From positions 66,051 to 130,050 of the forward strand of contig JAPDRN010000035.1 in assembly GCA_030247855.1 (NCBI GenBank): a stretch of 64,000 bases of DNA. Reading direction: 5' to 3'. The notes under the pieces are model-generated. The model was not told where the DNA came from. It saw only the letters and a program-made list of their open reading frames with translations, and made no database searches. The position numbers and the translations under genes are program-made. Positions within the stretch are counted from its first letter, which is position 1. Each line of letters begins with the position of its first letter. The stretch comes from Knufia peltigerae. Lineage: Eukaryota; Ascomycota; Eurotiomycetes; Chaetothyriales; Trichomeriaceae. Positions 21,640 to 32,012 of the stretch are shown piece after piece.

Positions 21640-22850
21640 CTATTCAGAATAAAATTTGCTATATACCTCGTCGATCTCTCGAAGGATCTCGTTCTTGACG
21701 GTCGGCGTGGCCCAAGATGCATTGATAGCATTCTTCGCCAGGACAGCGATGTCCTTGTCGTTGAAGCCACACAGATGTTTGACCAACAACAAGTTCTCCA
21801 ACACCCAGCAGTCTTCCATGTATGCCGGGTCGTCACTGTTGATGCAGATTTTGATTCCTGCATCGTACAGAGTCCGGATCTTTGGCCCAAGCTCCGCGTA
21901 CGTCGTGTGTCGCAGATACGACCAAGGGCAGATAGTCATGCCGAGATCACGTTTTTGGATCAACTCGATCAAGTCTTGTTTCTCTGCGGCATTCATGCCG
22001 TGGTCGATACGGTCGAGTCCCTTGCCTGCGACGACGGACGCAGCTTGCCTGATATGCTCATGGGTGTTTTTTGAATCCACGTCGCAGTGCATGGTGAGTT
22101 TGAACCCATCGCGTCGGGCGAGCGAGAAAACTTCTTCAAACAGTACCGGTGGCCTGTCTTCCTCGTTCGAGTCTAGCCCGACCCCGACGATGATGTCTCG
22201 ATACGGGAGTGCGGCCTTGTAATGTTCCATGGCCGAGTCCAGAGACATGTCTCGTAAGAAGCACATGATCCACGCCGATTTAACCTGTTTCCAACAATTA
22301 GTTTGGGGCTTGCTGCACGGTCAGAGAGACCAAGTAAAATACGAACATTCAATCTAGTCTCTGCGGTTTTCTGGGCTTCTCGAAACCCTTCCATCATGAC
22401 GGCCCAAGATGTTCCACGACTCGTGTGGCCTTGAGGGTCGAAGAAAAGCTCGCAGTATCTGACGTTCATTTTGGCCGCGTGCTCGAGATAATGCATCGCC
22501 AAATCATAATAATCCTCCCTCGTCTTGAGACACTCGAATCCTTCATAATACGCCTCGAAGAATTGAAACCGCTCTTCGTCGTTGTTGACTCGGCTTGGGT
22601 CTGGTCGGAGCAGGTCCATCGCAGCTTTCGCCTCCTCCAGACTATTCAACTCGGGACCGTGCTCAGCTATCCTCAGTTTGATCCCGTTTCTTTGCGCAAA
22701 CTTCCACCTCAACTCGGCGGTGAGAGTTCCCTCAATGTGCATGTGAAGTTCGACCTTGGGGATTTCAAGGACGAATCTATCATTGGCGGCCAATAGTTCA
22801 TCTCTGAGCTTCTCGCGACCATCGGCCGACAGAGACTCCTCGATGCCCAT
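21640..22850 (-). CDS. Adenosine/adenine deaminase family enzyme
   Basis: Two exons, 22850-22347 and 22284-21640, encode 382 residues; the donor is the less common GTTCGT. Zinc ligands are visible: HMH at residues 36-38 within VELHMHIEGT, a later histidine in MHCDVDS, and the aspartate pair in INSDDPAY; RIDHGMN holds the catalytic histidine. The family hydrolytically deaminates adenosine or adenine. Fungal proteins of this length are often adenine deaminases (Aah1 group), and the nearby purine permease supports that, but adenosine cannot be excluded. Cytosolic; no signal sequence. Confidence 0.88.
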
Positions 22851-23569
22851 GTTTGTAGAGGATCAATCAAGTTGGTTTCATGCAGAAATTGTTAAAACTG
22901 GGCTGCCCAACGTTCACAGAAAATAATATTTCACATTTTATGACTTTGAAACAAAATACCGGATGACTCAACTCCATTGTTAACTACGTTGCATTCGTCC
23001 TGCGGAGTACTGTACTACTTGCTGGGAAGAACTGGTATATTTTGTGGGGACGCCGAGAGTGTCTAGTCCTGAAAAGGTCATGATTTCAGTCATGTTAGGT
23101 AATGTCTCTTTTGTGGGGACCTCAAATTCTAGAATGTATTCTGGTTCAACATTCAAATATGTCAGGTCGGTCACAGATAGCGATTTGCCAATGTGGTCAC
23201 TATCCTACCAGGTACGAATTATACCGAGTCTGTGGTTTGCACTCTCGCAAAACCGGACTATCGTTGACCGGAGCCCTGTCTTGACGATACAAGGCAGTCA
23301 GTGTTTGATAAATTTGTATACGAGGACATGAAGAACCTCGCTGGTTTCTCATCCGAGAAGAGGCCTGGGATGTCCCTTATCAATCTGTATTCGGGCGGCG
23401 CCGACCGTTTGCCTTCAGGCCTGTCCGTTATGGACAATGTCCGTGTATGGAAGTGGTAGTGGGAGCTTTCTCGAGAGATAAGTCGAATCCACGCCAGGAA
23501 GGTGACGTTCGGAGACTTCGACTTGGAATCGCATCGTGATATTCTTGAACGTCCCAGTACTCGACGAAG
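22851..23569. promoter_or_regulatory. Divergent promoter region
   Basis: This 719-bp spacer lies between the deaminase and the 2OG oxygenase. The word TTTTGTGGGGAC occurs twice about 75 bp apart, near 23040 and 23110. No gene is supported. Confidence 0.4.
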
Positions 23570-24691
23570 ATGCCATCAGCTACAATACCTCATGAGGCGA
23601 AAAGCTCCTCCGGGGAGACGATTGACCTACCTCTCTTTGACATCTCACACGAGACACCCAAGCTAGGAAAAGAACTTGTCGAGGCAGCGGCAAAATGGGG
23701 ATTCCTGTGGATTGCGGGCTCCCCGGACCCAGACAACGGAGGGGACAGGTCAGGATACGATCTCAATGAAGATATTGTTGATCGAGTATTTGATATCTCG
23801 CGAACCTTTTTCATGGAGGCGTCGGCGTACGAGAAGGACCATTGCAAAATCAAGGACAACCGTGGCTTTGTCGGAATGCACATTGAAAGCCTCGATCCTT
23901 CAAAACATCAACGAGGGGACTTCAAACAGGCCTTCAACTTGGCCGAGCCAGATCCAACCACGGGACAGTGGCGCCAGCCCATTCCTTCTGCATTTCAAAC
24001 CAACGACCAGACTCTCCAAGACTTTCACGCCAGGTGTCGCAGCACAGCCACCCGTGTCCTTCGACTCATTGCATTGGGCCTTGAAATGGAAGATGTCGAC
24101 TGGCTCGTCCGGTTTCACGACGGTGCACCGCAAGCTTCACGGTTCCTGCATTATCCAATGCTCCCTCGAGATTCCGACTACAATCCCGAGGTTGATATCC
24201 GAGCAGGGGCGCACTCGGACTATGGCAGTATGACCCTTCTTTTCACGCGGCCGGGACAGCCTGGCCTTGAGATCCTCTCCCCAGACGGAGAGACGTGGGC
24301 GAGCGTGCCAGTGTTCCCGGAAGATTATCATTCCAGGACCTTCCCGCCCATCGTGGTGAATATAGGTGATATCTTGAGTTATTGGACCAACGGGCTTCTC
24401 AAATCGACTGTCCATCGCGTCATTGTTCCACCTCCTCCTCTGTCACACGACACCGATGTCCCGGGTGACAGGTTTTCAATCGCGATATTCGTGGAGCCGG
24501 CGGATGATATAGTACTGGTGCCAATGCCATCACGACTGGTAGAAGAGAGAACTACAGGTTTCAAAGGAGAGGCCGTGGGGTACGGAGGAGGTGTTGCGGA
24601 TCGTGAGACGCTATCGACATTGACGGCCGGCCAATACTTGAAATCGAGGTTGGCCGCGACATACGGTAGTTTGTTATCTAGTCAGAAATGA
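23570..24691 (+). CDS. 2-oxoglutarate/Fe(II) dioxygenase, isopenicillin N synthase-like
   Basis: A single exon encodes 373 residues. The N-terminal DIOX_N domain begins DLPLFDISHE and has the KWGFLWI strand. The double-stranded beta-helix core has the iron triad H215-x-D217 (in AHSDYGSM) and H282 (in KSTVHRV). R301, in DRFSIAIF, is placed to bind 2-oxoglutarate. Relatives include fungal gibberellin, thymine and xanthine dioxygenases. Since this gene sits beside purine genes, xanthine-type chemistry is conceivable, but xanthine hydroxylases (XanA) belong to a different TauD-like family, so I leave the substrate open. Confidence 0.9.
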   Translation: MPSATIPHEAKSSSGETIDLPLFDISHETPKLGKELVEAAAKWGFLWIAGSPDPDNGGDRSGYDLNEDIVDRVFDISRTFFMEASAYEKDHCKIKDNRGFVGMHIESLDPSKHQRGDFKQAFNLAEPDPTTGQWRQPIPSAFQTNDQTLQDFHARCRSTATRVLRLIALGLEMEDVDWLVRFHDGAPQASRFLHYPMLPRDSDYNPEVDIRAGAHSDYGSMTLLFTRPGQPGLEILSPDGETWASVPVFPEDYHSRTFPPIVVNIGDILSYWTNGLLKSTVHRVIVPPPPLSHDTDVPGDRFSIAIFVEPADDIVLVPMPSRLVEERTTGFKGEAVGYGGGVADRETLSTLTAGQYLKSRLAATYGSLLSSQK

Positions 24692-25423
24692 GATACGTCC
24701 AGTACAGGACAGTTGCTATTGCCAGTGTCAACATGCTTGTCCCCTTGCTTACTATTTCTTCTGACTTTCTTTGGCCAATCCGACACTCACATGGATCATG
24801 ACATGGCAAATGACAACGTACCTGGAAACAATTATGAGGCAGGTCAGCAACAGGACTTTCCCTTTCGCCCCTTGTCCCTACTTGCCCCCCTTCCGCTCTC
24901 CTCAAGTTCATTGTCCTGTGCACATATTCTCGGTCCAAGATTCCCCGTCAGACATGGAGGCTTAAAAAGCATTTTCGAAGACACACTAGAAACCGCTGAT
25001 ATTTTCTTAAATGGAAATAGTACTCCTCAACTACCAACTAAGCGAGAAAGAATCGTGGGAAAAGGGGAAGGTCGTAAGGAGCTCATGATTTACCAAGAAG
25101 TTCTGGGGAAAAACTACAAGATAAAACGCGATACGAGTACAGGAAGCACAAACAGAAGCCTGGAGCATTGATGGAACATTTTTTGTCTATCTCCATGATT
25201 TTCTCTTTGTGAAATGAATGGATAAAACACAAATGGCCTTGGATTCCAATATGCATTGGCCTCATCATACTCTCGAAAACACTTTTGTCCGTTCTCCATA
25301 CTCCCGAGTCACAGCCATGCATGGGAAATCAATTTCTCTCCTTCTTTCACCCAGAAATCCTATTCTACCAGGTCATGACTGATGAATGGTTTCAAGAATT
25401 ACTGCGTGGATCAAATTTCGAGG
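24692..25423. other. Convergent intergenic spacer
   Basis: About 730 bp between convergent genes; 3' UTRs expected. Nothing else recognised. Confidence 0.35.
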
Positions 25424-28400
25424 TCAACCCCAGGAATACCCAAACAGGGTGTCAGGAGGAGCCAGAGAATCCTCAATGGCTACAATTGTCCAGCGTAAGC
25501 AATTTTCCCAGTAAATACCACCGACAGAAGTAAACTTGCCCAAATTCGTGTCGTGGAGATACTGATTGCTCAGTTTGCAGGCATTGATGGTATTGTTGAC
25601 AAACATCGATTGGCAGTTTTGCACTCCATACGTTCCGAAATTGACCGCTCTATACGGCGTCGGTTCAAGCGCTACTTGGCAACCATCATTGTCCCAAGCA
25701 AGACTGATGGTTATGTTTCGTCCATGTAGAGAGTACTGAGTTCCTCCACCGCTTGCTTCAAGCGATTTTCGGTATACATCTTCGGAATACCTCTTGCATT
25801 CGCCGAGCTGGTCACGCGGTTGAGACCAACCCGTCGTCCCAAAAGGGGCCTCGGCCCCAAGGGGGCCCTCGACTAAAATGATGGACTGATCTTCGAGCTC
25901 CTGGCAGAACATGCCGGCCAGTATGCTAACTTCTGTGGGATCGAAAGGCGAAAAGGGAGAGATGGGACCATCTGTTGGCCATGGCTTTGGCACGTTTGTT
26001 TCTACAGGAAGAACGCAGCGTCTCATTCCACCTGTTGCCCAAGCCGCTCGACTTTCCACAGGCGCCACCCAAGTTGCACAGGCATTGTATGCAGTTGCCG
26101 CAGGTGTTGTCCAGGACCACGATGTTTCAGTTGCGATGGATCCAGTGCAGGTTCCGCGATGGGGCTCCGCATTTTCGACGCACGTCTCAACGTAGTACAA
26201 ACTCTTCGAAGGGTTAACTCCAAGACCAGTAATTGTTGTCAGCTGATTACTTGTCGAGGAAGCTTTGCTTGCAGATTCGCTTGACATAGTGGATGATCGG
26301 AAGCTCGTACTTGTGAATCCGAGTTTTGATGAAGTTGTGGGACCGGTCTCGGACGAGGCTGTAGAACCGCCAATAGATGAAGTAGTGGAGCTGCTCTTCG
26401 ACAAAGTTGTGGAACCGATAATAGATGGAATCACGGACTCGGTCTGGGACGAAAGCCTCGACTCGATTATCGTTGAAGAAGAAAATGTGGCATTGGGCAC
26501 ACTTATCGCAATGGACGTGTTGTCAGAAGGGAACCGAAATGGAGGGAATTTTGAGGCCCACTTGTCGGCAGAGCTCTGAATGGTAGCGTCCTCCCACCAA
26601 TTAGTAGATGAGCAAGCTGATCGAGTTACTGTCGTAAAGACCGTTCCTGTCGTTGAACAAGCCGTGATTGTGTGGCAAATTGTCGAACAAGCGCTTGTGA
26701 TAGTAGTTGTGGACGGGCTGAGAACAGACGCTGGGCATGTGACATCGCAGGATGATACTGTTGCGGGGGAACAAGATGAGCTCGATGAACTGGAAGAAAT
26801 CGTTGAAGAAGCCATCCTGGACGAATCATCCCCAAAGCCCGGGACTGTAGTACTTTCTGTGAGGTAAGTCATTGACGCTGGCGGAACTGGTGGTGGATAT
26901 GGGATCTTTGTATGATTAGCACTGCCTTCATCAGGTACCTCGTCCGCATGGAACTTACCGGTGGAAATTCCCAACCGTGGTTGCTAGGGTTCGGGCACAG
27001 GAACTTGAAGAGGCAATCAAGAATGTTTACATTTCCTCCGCCAGATTCACCATCGGCACATAGAGCCCCGCTGCATTTCCAAACATAGAAAGGAAAGACG
27101 ACCTTCACACCATTGTCTCTCAGTCTGCTGCTTGTTTCTAGGTCCGCGGTCCAAGACACAGAACCTGTACCGAGTTGGCCATCTGTTCTTGTGATTTTTG
27201 CCACTGTGATATTCCAATCTGGCAGTGTACCCGTGATTTGGGTTACTCCAGATGGGATAGACAATGTGGCAGTCGAGGCTCCCGACGGTACAGTCATTGC
27301 ACATGCCCAGAAAGGGGGACAGGTAAGTCCATTTGTTGGCCTAATAATCTGCCCACACCACTGTCCAAGCCAACATGATGGGCAGGCGCAGTAGAGATCA
27401 CTTGGGGCCGCAGTAAAGCTTGGAATGTTTGTGAAGGAGTTTCCCGATAGGACGCAGACGGGTCTGGCATCAAAGGCACAACGCGTTGTGGGAGTGAATG
27501 TGGCAGGCATTACGATGGGAAAGGCACTTCCACTTGTCATTGATGGCGGTGAAGACGTAGACCAAGTACCAGCCAGAGACGTTACGACGATCATGGAGGA
27601 CGGTATGCCAAACGCCCAGGGGGTCGACGAGGTCGCTGGAGAACCCGAAGATTCTGGCGAGACACTCTTCTGATTTGACAAGACTGGAAGCTGCAAGCTA
27701 AAATTTTTCGAGGTCTGAGACGATGAACCTGTGCCAGATGATTGGCCCGACGTTGACTGGATTATGATTGTCGTCTTCAAAACGGTGACGAACGTGCTTG
27801 AGCTCTGTTGAACAATACTGCTGAACGAGGAAATTGTTTCGGAAGAGACGGCAGCAGATGGCGCGATTGTGGTAGAGCTTGATTTGTTTCGACCTGAGGA
27901 TGAAGCAGGTGATGCAGAGCTTGAAATCGATAAAGACGATTGTGTGCTTCCAAATGCTTGCGATTGAGTATTGCCTGATATCGAAGCAGACTGGGGCTCA
28001 CTCTGGCTAGTCGAAGACAATGCTCCGCGAGATGTGCTTGAGGATTCAGGTGCTATGCCATTCGCAGCCCCACTCGTGCTTGATGCAGAGCTTGGCTGGT
28101 CTGTACTCGAACCAGAGGTTTGCCTACTTGCAGCATTATCAAAAGTCGAAGTGGAGCTGGAAGAGTAAGTCTGACTCTGGCTCGACTGCGCAGGGCTGGC
28201 TGGAGCAGCGCTGCTAGTGGTGCTCTGGCCTATGGAGCTGGTACTCGAAGTTGAGGGGCTCGACGTTGAGCTGCCTACACTTGGGACAGATGACTGACTT
28301 GACTCAACGCTAGACGAAGAGACTGTGTTTGAGCTTGACTGCGAGATGCTCGAGGAAGAAGACGCTGAGCCATTTTCAGCTTCCGAGGAAGTGGTTGAAG

Positions 28401-28919
28401 AAAAGCTAGAGGTTGTCAGGCCCGCAGATGTTTCCCCTTTCTGTGAATGTGAAGGTGTCCCTTGTGTGGCTGTTGTAGTCTCCGAAACCGAAGTAGACGA
28501 TGAATAGGCTGCTGTACTGCTACCCGTCTCCGTCCTTGATGACGAAATCAATGAACTAGGCGTCGGTGAGGAACTGGCAGCAGGGGTAGAGGATTCTGTG
28601 TCTATTGAGACTTGAGTCGAGCCTGAAGACACAGTTGCAGTTTCCGAAGATTGGGTACCAGAAGAGATTGAGGCAAACGTGGATGTTGGCGCTGAGGTCG
28701 ACGTAGACATAACACCAGTAGTCCAATCTCGCCAGGGGCCATGAACTAGTTCTTCTGTAAGTAGCTTGTCATAGAACCATAGACCTTGAACCACATATGC
28801 TCACGGTGAGAGGTGTCATCCTTGCGGTAGACTGCGCGATCTATCCAGCCAGCGTCTGCGACACGAGATAGAGCAATGAATGGCACAAGTAGCACCATCA
28901 ATGCCCAAAATCGCGCCAT
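25424..28919 (-). CDS. Large secreted mucin-like Ser/Thr-rich protein with Cys-rich domains
   Basis: Three exons: 28919-28805, 28754-26959 and 26905-25424, giving about 1130 residues. The start at 28919 gives a clear signal peptide (about residues 1-23, ending SRVADA). A 50-nt intron (GTGAGC...ACAG) joins SHQELVHG. Domain order: signal; about 370 residues of Ser/Thr/Gln-rich mucin-like sequence; a Cys-rich domain (about residues 430-637) with CAFDARPVCVLSG and CPSCWLGQWCG; a Pro linker; a second Ser/Thr-rich stretch with evenly spaced Cys; and a Trp/Cys-containing C-terminal domain ending DTLFGYSWG. No GPI signal is obvious. It is probably O-glycosylated and exported to the wall or medium. 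I do not recognise the family. Confidence 0.8.
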
Positions 28920-29462
28920 TATGAACGACGACAAGGCTTGATCAGGAGCGATGAGTATGAGGACCTAGATGGCTACAGAGAGAGAGGGTTGTAAGGCAAA
29001 GACTCTGTTTGGTATCCTTGTTGACTTGAAAGTGAACCGGTGAAGGTCTCGTCGCGACTGCCAGTGAAGGAGAGGCGACACCGGCCTATAGGTGCTCATC
29101 AACACTGCCCTTGGGATTGAAGCTCAAAGCAGTGACGAAAAAGCTGAAAATGTTATACTGTGGTCTTGAATGTTTCTAGTTCACTTCCTGCCTTTGTTGT
29201 CTTGTCCATTGCATACAACCTCATCAGACTTGTTTCTTCAGTTCGCGATCTTTAGAAGAGAACATTGCACAAGATATTGCTGTCATCATCGGCAGTCAAA
29301 GCTCCTGATCTTGATTGAACAAGAGAGGCCCACGATCCTTCATCTCTCGCACGCGCTCGTACGCCTTCGTACGCCTCCCCAGGGGAAGAATTGATACATT
29401 GTCAAGAGAAAGGACCTTGCAACCACACCCAAAGACAACGACCCACGTTTGCTCTCACAAAC
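28920..29462. promoter_or_regulatory. Divergent promoter of two secreted-protein genes
   Basis: 543 bp between two divergent genes that both encode exported proteins, which suggests co-expression. No specific site identified. Confidence 0.4.
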
Positions 29463-31142
29463 ATGAAATTGCCACTTATCCACATGGTGCTGGTGTTCAT
29501 GCTGCTGGTCGTTGGAATTCCCAAACTCATTTGCACAGCACCTGCTCCACTTGATATCACCGACTCGGAGCGCCGTCAATGCGTTAAGGATCCACAGACA
29601 GGACAATATGATTGTGATTTCAATCTTCCCAGTGTTGGACAGATGGTTGCTCGCTTTCGTGACACTGTTGATGGAGGTAGAGCAATATCGGAAGCTACTC
29701 CCTGGTTCTATACCCGGTTGTGGAGTGCTCATCGCAACCCTACCGAACAGGAGGTTCAATTCGTCTTCTCGCAGTGCAAATACTGGTTCCAGAAAGCGTT
29801 TCCAACATTACCAAGTTCATCCAACTATTACGTGAACGATGGCATCAACCCGCGCTTGGTGTACGCACAGCTTGACTTCATCCACGGCAATCCGCAGGAG
29901 TTCCTCCCGCTTGGTAATCCTGGTGACCACGTTAACGACCGAGACCCTGCGACGGTGTATATCAGATGCCTTTGGCAGGCACTCTCAATGTCATCTCTGA
30001 ACAGAGAGGCTTACCTGTTCACCCAAAGTGGTGACTGGGATCCTGAAAGTACTTGGGCAACTATTGAATACCCTACCCTAACCCAGAACTCAAACATCCA
30101 GAGAATCTGGAGAGTGAACATGCCAGATTGGGAAGACTCCTCGGATTCTGAAGATGAGGAAGATTCTTACGTACCACCTGAGAGAGAAGTGCTGTGGGAT
30201 AGATCAGTTGATGCTCCAATTGATGGGTGGCAATGTCCAGTACCAGAACTGGCTGAGCTTGCAAAGCGACATGAAACACTAGAACATGCTCCAGCAGCAC
30301 CACAGGCCCAGACCAGGAAATCAGCTCAGATATCCGAATCGGCTCAGCCGTCAGGACTCGCTTATGGATCTAGCACTTCCTCTCCACACCAGCCAATCCC
30401 CGAAAATTCAGCTGCAGTAGCTGCTCCTTCCATGATTTCCAGCGCTCAAGGCCATTTACAACGATTGCAATCTCGTCAGTGCGTGGAAGGAACACACCAG
30501 TGGAATTGTGACTTCGAACTTCCCACTCTCGACGAGATAACAGACCGATTCCAAGACGAGCTGGATTTTGGAATGGCATCACCTTTGAGATCGGTCTGGT
30601 TTTATACCAATTTGGGTCAAGAAATCGATAACCGGGTTCTTGAGGATTGTAAAGGGTGGATGATAGGCAATAGCATTGATAGCTACTACGAGGGAGACGG
30701 CCTCGATCGAGAATGGGTTATTGCTCAGCAGGAATGGATTGAGATCCACTTGAATGAATTTCTGGCCAAAACCGGAGGCGAAGACCCTCAACACATCCTT
30801 GGACTTTGTGTGTTTGAAGCTCTGGCAGCCTCAGCCTTGAATCCAGATGCCTACGTGTTTACCAAAGGAGCCCCGGACATATGGCATGTTGATAGCCACT
30901 GGGCAAAGGTCGAATACCCCGCGCTCACGCAAAATCCCTTCATCGAGAGAATTTGGCGGGTTGACCCTCGTCCAGGTCAATGCAATCAGCAAGAGTTAAT
31001 CTGGGAGAGAGGTCGGGATCAACCAATCCCATTGGTTCGGTCTTGTTTGCAGCCCCTTAACCCTCCAGCGGCTGCAACATCAGCAGCTGCGACAACAACA
31101 GCTACCACAAATTCTGTGGTCCCAGGGCCAACAACAAAATGA
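29463..31142 (+). CDS. Secreted protein with an internally duplicated Cys/Trp-rich domain
   Basis: A single exon encodes 559 residues from the ATG at 29463; this start gives a signal peptide (about residues 1-24). Two related domains follow. The first starts near C40 and the second near C340. Shared landmarks, in order: RQCV, then CDFxLP, an RF-D--D-G segment, WFYTxL, a Cys-Lys pair with Trp, a DG-x-VxAQ block, a Cys-containing ALxxSxLNxxAY(L/V)FT helix, S-WA-(I/V)EYPxLTQN and IxRIWRV. Between them lies an acidic and Pro/Ser/Gln-rich linker; the tail is Ala/Thr-rich. I recognise no known family. The duplication is seen directly; the function is unknown. Confidence 0.82.
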   Translation: MKLPLIHMVLVFMLLVVGIPKLICTAPAPLDITDSERRQCVKDPQTGQYDCDFNLPSVGQMVARFRDTVDGGRAISEATPWFYTRLWSAHRNPTEQEVQFVFSQCKYWFQKAFPTLPSSSNYYVNDGINPRLVYAQLDFIHGNPQEFLPLGNPGDHVNDRDPATVYIRCLWQALSMSSLNREAYLFTQSGDWDPESTWATIEYPTLTQNSNIQRIWRVNMPDWEDSSDSEDEEDSYVPPEREVLWDRSVDAPIDGWQCPVPELAELAKRHETLEHAPAAPQAQTRKSAQISESAQPSGLAYGSSTSSPHQPIPENSAAVAAPSMISSAQGHLQRLQSRQCVEGTHQWNCDFELPTLDEITDRFQDELDFGMASPLRSVWFYTNLGQEIDNRVLEDCKGWMIGNSIDSYYEGDGLDREWVIAQQEWIEIHLNEFLAKTGGEDPQHILGLCVFEALAASALNPDAYVFTKGAPDIWHVDSHWAKVEYPALTQNPFIERIWRVDPRPGQCNQQELIWERGRDQPIPLVRSCLQPLNPPAAATSAAATTTATTNSVVPGPTTK

Positions 31143-32012
31143 AGGTGGAAACTTTGGTGAAGATGCCGAGTCTCGTGGAGCAGATTTCTTGGCAAGGCTG
31201 AACAACTGACTTATCTCAACATGGTGCATTTCTTTCTTTTCTTTGTCTCTACGCCACTCTGTCCTGCAGAGACGGCTAGAGCTATTGAGGAATCTTGTGC
31301 TCCATTCAAAGTGATTTGCAATAGTTATTCATTCAATTCAAAGACAACACTGTTACTCTGTCGATCCACGATTTGCCATATAGAAGGCACAATCCAGAAT
31401 CACAAAAACTAGTTGGTATGATGACAATTTTGCTTTCATCCTAATACTTTCTCAGATGAATGCCCCTGCCGTCTAATTCCGTATCCTATGGTCTTTTGTG
31501 TGGCCTTCCAGTTCCCCCAACCCTTTGTCCGCAGCCTTGCATGTGGGGAATTGGGGACCCTTGGAGAAGGGGTATGTGGGGTGTTTCCGTGCTCCCTACT
31601 CCGTATGTTCGCCTCTCATGCCACTGCAGCTACTCCGTATTATGATCACAGCCACTGTCCAAGGTGCACCACTAACATCCTGGGGCCATGGGGCCGTTTC
31701 ATTCTGTGGCGGGACCAGGCAAACATTAATTGAGGAAGAGACTCACGACACTGTACGAAGTAATTGATCCAAACCCTTGAATAAGACTCATTGGAAAAGC
31801 ACAAAAAGTCTTCCAGCGGCAATAATTATCAAGCTTCCACCGACTGAGCTTTGGCCTTGTGTTGTCTGACTACCTACCCGCTTCTGTACCCGATCTTCAG
31901 CCCTTTTTCCACCGTTTTTGTGCAAAAAGAGGTAACATCATAACTACAAGATCCAAGTCATTGGAAATACCAAAAAGGCTTGTTTCTCAGCCAAATACGA
32001 AGCAAATAAATC
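31143..32012. other. Intergenic interval with G-rich boxes
   Basis: About 870 bp upstream of the FAD monooxygenase. It contains GTGGGG at 31543 and 31576 and CTGGGG at 31680, all fitting the CreA/Mig1-type SYGGRG consensus. It also has two copies of TACTCCGTA (31597, 31631). Whether any of these act as sites is unknown. Confidence 0.4.
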
